From positions 3,720,001-3,784,000 of the forward strand of contig OZ220743.1 of NCBI GenBank assembly GCA_965116965.1: a stretch of DNA of 64,000 bases, read 5' to 3'. Made by a program: the position numbers and the translations under genes. Shown here in pieces: positions 18,491-26,437 of this stretch. The notes below the pieces were generated by a model. That model searched no databases. It was not told where the DNA came from and saw only the letters and a list, made by a program, of their open reading frames with translations. Source of the stretch: Aldehydirespirator sp965116965 (lineage in GTDB: Bacteria > Actinomycetota > Acidimicrobiia > Acidimicrobiales > Aldehydirespiratoraceae). Every line of letters starts with the position of its first letter. Within the stretch, counting starts at the first letter, position 1.

Positions 18491-18701
18491 TCATTCGGCT
18501 TCCCACGCCTCAACGTCGTCCCAGAAGCCGTCGGGTTGCTCCGGGAACCGCAGGTACGCGGCGCGATCCGCCTCGCCCATGGCCCGCTTCACCGCAGCCA
18601 CGACGCCTGCGCGGGCCGCCGCCGAGACGTTGACGTTGAGTTGCCTCGCCCCTCTCAGCCAGCCCCTCGTCCAAAGTAAAGGTTGTCCTAGTCGTTGCCA
18701 C
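18491..18701 (-). pseudogene. CcdA-like antitoxin, frameshifted in a G run
   Basis: Read from GTG 18701 the frame gives VATTRTTFTLDEGLAER and then needs a shift into the next frame to continue ARQLNVNVSAAARAGVVAA, ending WDDVEAWEAE at the TGA at 18491-18493. The 211-nt span is one base over a multiple of three; removing one G from the GGGG run near 18660 restores a 69-residue CcdA/CopG-type antitoxin. No CcdB or other toxin follows. It may be real decay or a homopolymer error. Confidence 0.6.
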
Positions 18702-18733
18702 CGATGGCTCCGCCGGCCGCCACAGGACTGGTG

Positions 18734-19204
18734 TCAGTCCGCCTGGTCTTGGTCGATCGCTTCGAGCAGTGCGTCTCTCTCCGCCCTGGGTAGTTCCAAC
18801 ATGTCTCCGGGAGGGGCGTCCAGAGTCGGGTAGATGGCCACTCCCTCCGCAGCCAAGCGGGCCAGCAGGACGTTGGCGAGGTGGTCGAGGCCATACAACG
18901 CCGCCTGCATCTGGCTCGACGCCGTAGCGGGCAACCGGTCGGCGCTCTTGCGGAACCCGCCCAGCAGGTCGAACCTGGCATCGTAGACCCTTGCGAGCCT
19001 GAAAGTCACTGTCCACTCTTCGCCCTTGTCGTCCCAGCCGCGATCGACTGCTCGAACGGACTCGATGGCTTGCGAGCGATCCGCGTGACTCCCGTCAGCA
19101 ATCACCCGGGCCAGGGCATCCCGAGCGCCCGCGACGGCTTCCCGTTCCTGCGCATCCATCGCCTTCCGGCTGGATGTCTTCTGCTTGGACCTAAGGGCGA
19201 TCAT
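18734..19204 (-). CDS. Hypothetical protein
   Basis: 156 residues beginning MIALRSKQKTSSRKAMDAQ. It is largely helical and charged, with an internal segment EEWTVTFRLARVYDARFDLLGG and the acidic end LPRAERDALLEAIDQDQAD. I do not recognise a family and see no signal peptide or membrane segment. Composition and codon use are coding-like. It lies just upstream of the frameshifted CcdA-like gene on the same strand with a 32-bp gap, so the two could form an operon. Confidence 0.5.
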   Translation of the reverse strand: MIALRSKQKTSSRKAMDAQEREAVAGARDALARVIADGSHADRSQAIESVRAVDRGWDDKGEEWTVTFRLARVYDARFDLLGGFRKSADRLPATASSQMQAALYGLDHLANVLLARLAAEGVAIYPTLDAPPGDMLELPRAERDALLEAIDQDQAD

Positions 19205-19361
19205 CGAAGCCTCCTCGTGTTTCGACAGTCAACAGACCAGCACTCAAGGCTGGGCAACTTCAGGCTAACGAAGCTAGTTTACCTATGTTCTCAGCAGTTT
19301 CAAGCAATCGCACTATAACGTGCAGTTCCAGTGTCTCCTCGCGGCTGCGGGTAGGGCGTGA

Positions 19362-19914
19362 TCAGGGGGCGATGGGGGTTTGGGCGGTTAGGGCGCCGTC
19401 GATGGTGAAGAGGCTTCCTGAGACGAAGGATGCGTCTTCGCTGGCCAGCCATAGGACCAGGCCCGCTATATCGTCGGGGCGTCCCATGCGGCCCACGGGG
19501 TGGCGCTCGACCGCCGCCGCCCGAGCCGCGGTCGGATCGGCGGCGCCTGCGAAGGACGAGTCGGCCATGGGGGTGGCGATCCAGCCCGGCAGCACCGCGT
19601 TGCAGCGGATGCCGTCGGCGCCGTGGTCGATGGCGATCGAGCGGGTCAGGGCGTGCACCGCCGCCTTCGACGTGTTGTACACCGCCATGCCGTGATCGGA
19701 CACCGTGCCCGAGATCGAGCCCACGCTAATGATGACCCCGCCTCCAGGCTGGGCCCTCATCTGGCGGACCGCCGCTCGGCAGACGTTGAACACGCCCTGC
19801 ACGTTGACGCCCATCACGTAGTCGAAGTCCTCATCAGTGGTGTCGGCAACCGTCTTCTCCACCTGCACGCCGGCGTTGTTGACCACAACGTCGATGTCAC
19901 ACTCCCGCGGGATC
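19362..19914 (-). pseudogene. Short-chain dehydrogenase/reductase, 5'-truncated
   Basis: The frame encodes the last 180 or so residues of a classical SDR: VVVNNAGV, the catalytic Ser in IISVGSISG, the active-site YNTSK, PGWIATPM and the C-terminal FVSGSLFTIDGAL. The N-terminal 75 or so residues with the TGxxxGxG cofactor loop are missing. The frame upstream of about 19914 is non-homologous and lies opposite a small plus-strand zinc-ribbon-like gene. Without the dinucleotide-binding loop it should be inactive. Confidence 0.75.
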
Positions 19915-19922
19915 ATAGGTCT

Positions 19923-20183
19923 ATGGAACCGCTGGACCCCCTGACATGCGATCGCTGCTACGACACTCTCGTAGACGTCGAGCTGCTGATCTCGGACTAC
20001 GACTCGGAGTTCTTCTGGCTCGGCTACTGCGCGGCCTGCGACGACTACACCGCCCACGACGCCGAGCCCCAGCCCGCGGCCGTCGCAACGTCGTGGCCAC
20101 CGGGCGGTTGGCCCAAGCTCATCGCCTGGGGGATCGGCGGCGCCGTCCTCGGACTGTTCAGCGGATGCGGACCGCTGCCCTGA
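19923..20183 (+). CDS. Small zinc-ribbon-like protein with C-terminal membrane segment
   Basis: 86 residues from ATG 19923. Two CxxC pairs (CDRC near residue 9 and CAAC near residue 37) suggest a treble-clef or zinc ribbon. The C-terminus (LIAWGIGGAVLGLFSG) is a possible membrane anchor. I do not know the family. It sits at the break point of the truncated SDR gene, on the opposite strand, and may have arrived with the rearrangement. Confidence 0.5.
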   Translation: MEPLDPLTCDRCYDTLVDVELLISDYDSEFFWLGYCAACDDYTAHDAEPQPAAVATSWPPGGWPKLIAWGIGGAVLGLFSGCGPLP

Positions 20184-20187
20184 TACG

Positions 20188-20607
20188 TCAGTCTGCGGAG
20201 CCGCGTTCGACGACCCACTTGGTCGGCTGGCCGGTGATCTCGGAGACGACATCGAAATCGGCGTCGTAGTGCAACACGGTGAGATCGCGGCTCTCGGCGA
20301 CGGCGGCAACAAGCGCGTCCACCAGCGAGAGCGCCCTGTGCTGGCCCCGACCCGCCAGCAGACTCTGCAACTCCAGCGCCCGCCGGTGGTCGCCCTCCGT
20401 CACCGGTACCGACTCGAATGCGTCGATGTTGCTCATTACGGCATCGTGGTCGGCGGCGCTGCGGGCGCTGAAGCCCAGCTCGAACGCGACAGGCGCACAC
20501 AGCGCCACCCTGCCCTCCGCGACCAGCGGAGCAACGGCCGCGGCAACATCGGGTTGGCCCAGACGAGCAAATGCGCTGGTGTCGGCCAGGTAGACGGCAC
20601 GGGCCAC
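20188..20607 (-). CDS. vapC: VapC-type PIN domain toxin
   Basis: 139 residues from GTG 20607, one base after the antitoxin stop and behind GGAGAGG. The PIN acidic residues are visible: Asp in YLADTSAF, Glu in FELGFS, Asp in SLVDALVAA and Asp in HYDADFD. VapC toxins are Mg-dependent RNases held inactive by VapB. With the upstream VapB-like gene this is a complete and apparently intact toxin-antitoxin pair at the right edge of the defence island. Confidence 0.85.
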   Translation of the reverse strand: MARAVYLADTSAFARLGQPDVAAAVAPLVAEGRVALCAPVAFELGFSARSAADHDAVMSNIDAFESVPVTEGDHRRALELQSLLAGRGQHRALSLVDALVAAVAESRDLTVLHYDADFDVVSEITGQPTKWVVERGSAD

Positions 20608-20608
20608 T

Positions 20609-20815
20609 TCAGGCCTCTCCTCCCCATGCATCATCAAGCGCACCGAAGTCGTAGCGCCCCGGCTCCGAGAGCAGAGCGACCAACTCGAGGCGGCGCCTGG
20701 CGTTGACAATCTCGCGCAACGACGCGTCGACGGTGTCTCGCAGCGTCTTGGTTCCCAGAATCATCGCTGCCTCAGCAGCGATATCATGATCAATCTCTAG
20801 AGATGTCTTGCTCAC
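20609..20815 (-). CDS. vapB: VapB-type antitoxin
   Basis: 68 residues beginning MSKTSLEIDHDIAAEAAMILG and continuing TLRDTVDASLREIVNARRR, the ribbon-helix-helix/VapB pattern, with an acidic-aromatic tail (YDFGALDDAWGG) for toxin binding. It precedes vapC directly. The AT-rich segment at 20790-20830, with two copies of an ATATC[A/T]-containing motif, is the likely promoter and autoregulatory site. Confidence 0.8.
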   Translation of the reverse strand: MSKTSLEIDHDIAAEAAMILGTKTLRDTVDASLREIVNARRRLELVALLSEPGRYDFGALDDAWGGEA

Positions 20816-20909
20816 AGCATAATGATATCTCTAGTGGGCCGTGGTCAGACACGAGACTCGGACGCACTGGAGGGAGGCAACCGCGACCCGGCCGCGCCAT
20901 CATGGAGCC

Positions 20910-22049
20910 ATGGAGATTCATGGAACTTGCAAGCCCGGCTTCGAGGCGGTCCAGGATGCGTTCGAGGCGAACTTCGCCGACGGTCTGGAGATCGGGGCGG
21001 CCGCGGCGGTGACCCTCGACGGGGAGTTCGTCGTCGACGTCTGGGGCGGTGACGCCGACACCGACGGCACGCCCTGGCAGCGCGACACCATCGTCAACGT
21101 CTACTCCACCACCAAGACCATGGCCGCCACCTGCATGCTGATGCTGGCCGACCGGGGCGAGCTCGACTTCGACGCCCCCGTGGCGCAGTACTGGCCCGAG
21201 TTCGCCCAGAACGGCAAGGAGGGCGTGCTCGTGCGCCACGTGATGGCCCACACCGCCGGGGTGCCCGGCTTCGACCCGCCCCTGACCACGATCGAGCAGC
21301 TCTACGACCTCGAAGCCGTCGCCGACAATCTCGCGGCCCAAGCCCCGTGGTGGGAACCGGGCACCGCCTCGGGCTACCACGCCATCAGCCAGGGCAACCT
21401 GCAGGGCGAGATCCTCTACCGCATCACCGGCCGGCGCATGACCGACTGGTTCCACAGCGAGGTGGCCGAACCTCTCGGCGCCGACTTCTGGATGAGCGTG
21501 CCCGCCTCCGAGGACCACCGGGTCGCCGCGCTCGTGCCTCCGGTGTTCAGCGGCGACAAGCTCACGATCAACGGGCAGGAGGTGTCGGCCGACTCGATCG
21601 CAGTCAAGGCCATCCTGAGCGTCCCGATGACCGCCACCGAGCCGGCCACACGGGAATGGCGGGCCGCGGAGATCCCCGCCGCAGGCGGGTTCGGGAACGC
21701 ACGGGGAATCGCCCGTGTCCACTCGGCGCTGGCCTGCGGGGGCGCCGTCAACGGCGTACGCCTGATGTCGGAGGCCGGTGTGCGGCGAGCCCTCGAGGAG
21801 CAGACCGACGGCATCGACCAGGTGCTGATGGTCCGTATGCGCCACGGACTCGGCTTCGGGTTGCAGCTCGGGGAGATGTTCACCGCCGAGCCGGGCCAGA
21901 TGTTCTGGGGCGGCTGGGGCGGCTCGCTGTCCGCGGTCGACCTCGACAATCGCCTGAGCATCGCCTACGTCATGAACCGGATGGACGCCGACCTGATGGG
22001 CGATGTCCGGGGCAACCGCATCGTCGACGCCGTCCGGACCTGCCTGTAG
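20910..22049 (+). CDS. Serine hydrolase, class C beta-lactamase/esterase family
   Basis: 379 residues from ATG 20910. The catalytic Ser-x-x-Lys is YSTTKTMA (about residues 68-75), the Tyr motif is SGYHAIS (about residue 154), and a C-terminal WGGWGG segment takes the place of the third KTG-like motif. This is the EstB/PBP-related family of esterases and D-aminopeptidase-like enzymes, not necessarily a resistance enzyme. No signal peptide is seen, which favours a cytoplasmic esterase. It stands alone on its strand. Confidence 0.8.
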   Translation: MEIHGTCKPGFEAVQDAFEANFADGLEIGAAAAVTLDGEFVVDVWGGDADTDGTPWQRDTIVNVYSTTKTMAATCMLMLADRGELDFDAPVAQYWPEFAQNGKEGVLVRHVMAHTAGVPGFDPPLTTIEQLYDLEAVADNLAAQAPWWEPGTASGYHAISQGNLQGEILYRITGRRMTDWFHSEVAEPLGADFWMSVPASEDHRVAALVPPVFSGDKLTINGQEVSADSIAVKAILSVPMTATEPATREWRAAEIPAAGGFGNARGIARVHSALACGGAVNGVRLMSEAGVRRALEEQTDGIDQVLMVRMRHGLGFGLQLGEMFTAEPGQMFWGGWGGSLSAVDLDNRLSIAYVMNRMDADLMGDVRGNRIVDAVRTCL

Positions 22050-22053
22050 TCCC

Positions 22054-22494
22054 CTAGTCCTCGCCGATGTCCTCGTTCCAGAGGTCGGGCTCGGCCGCCG
22101 TGAACTCCTCCATCATGGCCACACACGCCTCTTCGTCGAGCACGGTCACCCTCACGCCCCGCTCGGCCAGCAGAGCCTCCTCGCCCATGAAGGTCCGGTT
22201 CTCGCCCACCACCACCTCACCGATGCCGTAGAGCAGAATCGCGCCGGTGCACATCGCACACGGCGACAGGGTGGTGTACATCACCGAGTCGCGGTAGACG
22301 CTCGCCGGAAGGCGGCCGGCGTTCTCCAATGCGTCGGTCTCACCGTGGCGGATGGCCGAGCCCATCTGCACCCGCCGGTTGTGGCCCCGGCCGATGATCT
22401 CGCCGCCGTGCACCAGCACTGCCCCGATGGGGATGCCGCCGGTGGCCCGGCCCCTGCGAGCCTCGTCGATCGCAGCCTGCATGAACCGGTCCAT
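22054..22494 (-). CDS. Cytosine deaminase, yeast Fcy1-like
   Basis: 146 residues from ATG 22494 (an in-frame TTG lies 18 bp upstream). The zinc site is HGETDA and SPCAMC. The surrounding sequence (GGIPIGAVLV, NRRVQMGSAIRHGE, ALENAGRL, TTLSPCAMCTGAI, VVGEN and the C-terminal WNEDIGE) follows the fungal cytosine deaminase Fcy1 much more closely than bacterial TadA or CodA. It would convert cytosine to uracil, or 5-fluorocytosine to 5-fluorouracil, in pyrimidine salvage. The terminal Trp-Asn-Glu-Asp-Ile-Gly-Glu lid resembles that of the yeast enzyme. Confidence 0.8.
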   Translation of the reverse strand: MDRFMQAAIDEARRGRATGGIPIGAVLVHGGEIIGRGHNRRVQMGSAIRHGETDALENAGRLPASVYRDSVMYTTLSPCAMCTGAILLYGIGEVVVGENRTFMGEEALLAERGVRVTVLDEEACVAMMEEFTAAEPDLWNEDIGED

Positions 22495-22871
22495 GGCCCC
22501 ATTCAACACCAAGGCACCGGAGCCGGCCCGACCGGAGGCTGCGAGGCGGCGAGTAGCTTGCCGGCATCGACGACCGACTCGAAGCCATCATCGGCGACTG
22601 GCGCGACCGGACCGGCGACGACCAGCGCGAACGCCGGCTGCGGGAGCATCTGATCGGGCTCGCAGGCGCGGGACTCGAACCCGACGAGGCCTTCCTGATC
22701 GCGGCCAAGCGAACCGGGACGCTCGATGCGGCCCTGGCAGCCCTCGAACGCACCGCCGAGTCCGAACCCGGCGAGCAGGCGGACACTGCGGCGGCACAGT
22801 CCGGTGGACTCTGGCAGAAGCTGGGCCTGACACCCGACACCGCCAGCCCCGGCGCCCGCCGGGAGTTCGCG
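22495..22871. other. Possible N-terminal extension of the membrane protein
   Basis: From 22557 to 22871 the frame of the downstream membrane protein is open and protein-like (RLEAIIGDWRDRTGDDQRER, then EPDEAFLIAAKRTGTLDAAL), but it has no ATG, GTG or TTG after the TAG at 22554. Either translation starts at a rare codon (ATC 22566 is the first candidate), the start was lost, or the protein begins at GTG 22872. The left 60 bases are the upstream region of the cytosine deaminase. Confidence 0.45.
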
Positions 22872-23936
22872 GTGATGGGCGCTCTGGCGTGCGGGGCGGC
22901 CGTCGCGGTCAAAGCCCCCGAGATCTTCGGCGTACAGCTCGATTACGACGGCGAGTTCTACGCCCGCAACGCCGGCCTGCTGGTGCTGCCCTTCCTGGCC
23001 GGCTACCTCGCCTGGAAGCGCCGGCTCGGCCCGCGGACCCTGGCCCTGCCGGCGGCGGTGTTCGCTGCGGGCGCGGTGTTCATCAACGCCTACCCGTTCG
23101 ACGGAGGGCGGGACATATCGGACACAGAGGTGTTGGCCGCGCTGCACCTGCCCATCCTTTTGTGGCCGGCCGTGGGGCTGGCTCACGCCGGCGGCGACTG
23201 GCGGTCCCACGCCAAGCGCATGGACTTCGTGCGCTTCACCGGCGAGTGGGTCGTCCATTTCGGTCTGATCGCGCTCGGCGGCGGGGTGCTGGCCGGCTCC
23301 ACCACCGGGATCTTCTCCGCCATCGGGATCGACGCCGGCGAGTTCATCGGACTGTGGATGCTGCCGTGCGGAGCAGCCGGCGCCGCGGTCGTGTCCACCT
23401 GGCTGGCCGAGTCGAGACAGGGCGTGCTGGAGCGGATCGCGCCCGTGCTCACGAGGCTGTTCACACCCCTGTTCACCGCCATGCTGGCCTCGTTCCTGCT
23501 GGCCATGGCCCTCACCGGGCGGGGGATCGACGTCGGCCGGGGCGTGCTGATCTTCTTCGACGTGCTGCTGGCGCTGGTGCTGGCGCTGGTCATCTACTCG
23601 GTGGCCGCCCGAGACCCGAACGCCCCCCGCGGCCTGTTCGACCTGCTGCAGCTGCTGCTGGTGGCGGCCGCCCTGCTGGTCGACCTCCTGGTGCTGGGCG
23701 CCATCGTGGGACGGCTGTCCGACTTCGGCGCCACCCCCAACCGGATCGCCGCTCTCGGCGAGAACCTCGTACTGCTGGCGAACCTGGCCTGGACGGCCTG
23801 GCTCTACCTCGGCTTCTGGCGGGGGCGCCGCCCGTTCGCGGCCCTCGAGCGCTGGCAGACCGCCTACGCACCCGTCTACGTGCTGTGGCTGTCGGCGGTG
23901 GTGGTCGTCTTCCCGCCTGCATTCGGTTTCTCCTAA
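22872..23936 (+). CDS. Multi-pass membrane protein (DUF4153-like)
   Basis: 354 residues from GTG 22872, with about nine hydrophobic segments spread over the whole length (LLVLPFLAGYLAW, HLPILLWPAVGLAHA, LLLVAAALLVDLLVLGAIVG and others). The order of segments and the FINAYPFDGGRDI loop recall DUF4153-type integral membrane proteins; I hold that loosely. Function is unknown. A soluble, charged extension may precede it (see the entry for 22495-22871). It ends 30 bp before the transposase remnant. Confidence 0.6.
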   Translation: MMGALACGAAVAVKAPEIFGVQLDYDGEFYARNAGLLVLPFLAGYLAWKRRLGPRTLALPAAVFAAGAVFINAYPFDGGRDISDTEVLAALHLPILLWPAVGLAHAGGDWRSHAKRMDFVRFTGEWVVHFGLIALGGGVLAGSTTGIFSAIGIDAGEFIGLWMLPCGAAGAAVVSTWLAESRQGVLERIAPVLTRLFTPLFTAMLASFLLAMALTGRGIDVGRGVLIFFDVLLALVLALVIYSVAARDPNAPRGLFDLLQLLLVAAALLVDLLVLGAIVGRLSDFGATPNRIAALGENLVLLANLAWTAWLYLGFWRGRRPFAALERWQTAYAPVYVLWLSAVVVVFPPAFGFS

Positions 23937-23954
23937 GGGCGCGTGCGGATTGAC

Positions 23955-24300
23955 CATGGGTCGGGTTCCAGCGGTTGCGGTGGTCGATGAGTTTGGTGGT
24001 GAGGATCAAGGTGACGGCGAGGGCGAGTTGGGCTCGCCGGTGCTGGGGTCGGCGGTCGGTGTTGCGGCGAAGCTGTCCGAAGTTGGACAGCCATGAGTTG
24101 GTGCGCTCGATGGTCCAGCGCAGCCCCAACGGCGCTGTCTTGGCGCGGGCGGCGGTGCCTGGCGGGCGTTTCTTCGCGCAGACGACATCGTCGATGCCCA
24201 ACTCGGCGCACAGCCGCATCAGCGTCGCGGACCTCGCCGTAGGGGTCGCCCGCGTCGAGCAGGCCCCGCAGCCTGTCGCGGCCCGCCTCTGTGATGTTCT
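23955..24300 (-). mobile_element. Chimeric transposase remnant (ISL3-like piece joined to IS5-like piece)
   Basis: Two different transposase scraps are joined. At 24215-24300 one frame reads NITEAGRDRLRGLLDAGDPYGEVRD, as in the C-terminal part of ISL3-family transposases (GDPxGEVRDAW). At 23955-24219 another frame reads PLGLRWTIERTNSWLSNFGQ then LRRNTDRRPQHR, the C-terminal DDE region of IS5-family (IS427-like) transposases. Neither is complete and no terminal inverted repeats were found. The junction near 24215 shifts frame. Confidence 0.7.
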
Positions 24301-24316
24301 CTGACGCTGATCGAAA

Positions 24317-24358
24317 GGCTCGGCGGCCCAGTCCCCTCCGGAACCGGGCCGCCGAGCC
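24317..24358 (-). terminator. Intrinsic terminator of the VWA lipoprotein gene
   Basis: GGCTCGGCGGCCC at 24317-24329 pairs perfectly with GGGCCGCCGAGCC at 24346-24358 around a 16-nt loop. On the minus strand the stem is followed by TTTCGATC. It lies about 55 bp past the stop of the VWA gene. Confidence 0.65.
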
Positions 24359-24413
24359 CCTTGCCGGGCCCCTCCAGGGGTGAGTCGCAGGGTTGGAGGA
24401 GCCCTTGTCGCCG

Positions 24414-26273
24414 CTAACGGCGGCGGACGCCTCTAGCGGTGTCGATCAGCCGGGCCAGTTCGTCGGCGTCGTCGTCGCGGCGCAGTTCGTCGGCCACCCG
24501 GTCGGCCTGGTGGATCAACTCCTCCATGCTGCGGTCCTCCACGAAGGGGCTGTCCCGCAGAACCTCGGCGAACTCGGCCGCCACCACGGCCAGCCGGAAG
24601 TGGGGGCCGGCGTCGGTGAACGAGCGCTCCACGTCGTCGGGATGCAGGCTGGCCCAGGTCTCGTTGATCCGCTCGCCGGCGGGCTTGCGGTAGCGCAGCG
24701 TGGCGGTGGCGATCGGGCCTCGGCTGCGGTCCCAGCCCCGGTCCAGGGTCACCTCGTACAGAGCGGTCGAGCTCTGGCCCGCGCCGACCTCGCCCGCGTC
24801 GCGGGTGTCGTCGCGGAAGTCCTCGTCGGCTATGGCCCGGTTCTCGAACCCGAGCAGCCGGTAGGAGATCACCTTGTCCCGGTCGAACTCGACCTGGATC
24901 TTGGCGTCGCGGGCCACCGAGGCCAGCAGGCTGGTGAGGTTCTCCACGAAGATGCGGCGGGCCTCGGCGGGCGTGTCGATGTAGTGGTAGGTGCCGTCGG
25001 CCTTGTTGGCCAGCTGCTCCATGAGCTCGTCGTTGAACGGGCCCAGGCCCACTCCGATGGTGGACAGCCCGATGTCGCCCCGCTCGCCGATCTCCTCGAG
25101 GATGTCGTCGGTGCGGGTGGCGCCCACGTTGGCGACCCCGTCCGACAGCAGCAGCACCAGCACGGCCCGGCCCCGGTCGGCCTCGCTCAGGGCCATGCGG
25201 TAGCCGAGGGTCAGCCCGGCCTCGGCGTTGGTGCTCCCTCCGGGCTGCACCCAGTACCGGATCTCGTCCATGATCCAGTCGGCGTTGCCCGACACCGTGG
25301 TCGGATCGAGGATCGTCGCGGCACGGTCGTCGTAGGCCACCACGCCGACTCGCGTGCTCCCGGACAGGCCCGACAGCAGCAGTTCGACGGCATCATGGAC
25401 CAGGGTCATCCGCTCCATGGGCCGGTCGGCGGGCCCGGCGGACTGGCCCATCGACCCGGAGCGGTCCAGCACCAGCACGACGCTGTCGGGTATCACCAGA
25501 TCCGACAGGACCTCGGGGGCCTGCACGCCCACTCGCAGCATCACCCGGTCGGGATCGCTGAACGGGGTGGGGGCCGCCTCCAGAGTGACGTTGAACTCGT
25601 CGATGAGCGGCTGGTAGCCGCCGTCGAAGTAGTTGACGAACTCCTCGACCCTCACCGCCTCTATCGGGGGAAGCTGGCCGCCCTGCAGGTAGTTGCGGGT
25701 GACGACGTAGGACGCGGTGTCGACGTCGAGGGCGAACGTGGACAGATTGTCCTCATAGGCGTCCACGAACGGGTTCACGCCGTAGTCCTCGAAGGTGTTG
25801 GCCCGGCACTCCGGACACCGGCGGCGGTCCGAGGCGGCCGCCTCGGACCGGGACACGCCGCTGGTGGACGAGTCGGCGGGTGCGGCCTCCGCCTCAGCCA
25901 GGGCCGCTTCCGCCGGCGCGGCGCTCTCCACCGCGGCCGCGGCCGTATCCAGCGCGACCTCCGTTTCCTCGTAGTCGTAGTCGGCGGCCTCCTCGGCCAT
26001 CGGCTCCTCCTCCACGGGGGGCGCTGCGTCCGGTTCAGCCGCTGCGGACAGCGTGGTGGGCGCGGCGGCGAAGTCCTGGCTGCCCGAGTCGGCGCGTTCG
26101 CCGCTGACATCCGCCGACGGAGCCTCGGTTGCGGGCGCGGCCGTGTCGGTCGCCTCGCCGTCGCCGGCCCCGGTGCACGACACCGCCGGCAGGCTCAGCG
26201 CCAGCACTGCGACCAGCCATCCGATGCGCCGGTTGGTCCTCGTATGGAACCCTTCCGATCCTCTTGTCTCCAT
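24414..26273 (-). CDS. YfbK-like von Willebrand factor A lipoprotein
   Basis: 619 residues from ATG 26273, with AGGAGG placed better for it than for the GTG two codons upstream. A lipoprotein signal ends in LPAVSC. An Ala/Glu/Ser-rich linker of about 130 residues follows, then the YfbK_N region (FEDYGVNPFVDAYEDNLSTF; RVEEFVNYF), a VWA domain with MIDAS motif DRSGSMG (about residue 260) and a C-terminal DUF3520 region. Proteins of this family are exported and may act in metal-dependent adhesion or envelope complexes; the role is unknown. The gene stands alone between two intrinsic terminators. Confidence 0.85.
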   Translation of the reverse strand: METRGSEGFHTRTNRRIGWLVAVLALSLPAVSCTGAGDGEATDTAAPATEAPSADVSGERADSGSQDFAAAPTTLSAAAEPDAAPPVEEEPMAEEAADYDYEETEVALDTAAAAVESAAPAEAALAEAEAAPADSSTSGVSRSEAAASDRRRCPECRANTFEDYGVNPFVDAYEDNLSTFALDVDTASYVVTRNYLQGGQLPPIEAVRVEEFVNYFDGGYQPLIDEFNVTLEAAPTPFSDPDRVMLRVGVQAPEVLSDLVIPDSVVLVLDRSGSMGQSAGPADRPMERMTLVHDAVELLLSGLSGSTRVGVVAYDDRAATILDPTTVSGNADWIMDEIRYWVQPGGSTNAEAGLTLGYRMALSEADRGRAVLVLLLSDGVANVGATRTDDILEEIGERGDIGLSTIGVGLGPFNDELMEQLANKADGTYHYIDTPAEARRIFVENLTSLLASVARDAKIQVEFDRDKVISYRLLGFENRAIADEDFRDDTRDAGEVGAGQSSTALYEVTLDRGWDRSRGPIATATLRYRKPAGERINETWASLHPDDVERSFTDAGPHFRLAVVAAEFAEVLRDSPFVEDRSMEELIHQADRVADELRRDDDADELARLIDTARGVRRR

Positions 26274-26378
26274 GGTCACCCTCCTCCAGGTGGCAGACGC
26301 CCTGGTGCGTCCGATCGGTTCCTACGACGACGCGCACGGCCGTCTGGTTCCCACCCACACCGTTCTGTGCGCAACGAA

Positions 26379-26393
26379 GCCGCCTCAGGCGGC
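26379..26393 (-). terminator. Hairpin after glcF
   Basis: On the minus strand GCCGCC-TGA-GGCGGC forms a six-pair stem with a three-base loop followed by TTCGTT, 45 bp past the glcF stop. Between it and the stop lies a 12-bp tandem repeat (three units of GAAACCGSTAGR, 26407-26442). Confidence 0.5.
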
Positions 26394-26437
26394 AAATCTG
26401 CTCACAGAAACCGGTAGAGAAACCGCTAGAGAAACCG

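Noticed and set aside
24393..26417. Long plus-strand open frame opposite the VWA lipoprotein
   Set aside because: It is a mirror of the GC-rich minus-strand gene, which has a signal peptide, MIDAS motif and family match; the plus frame has none.
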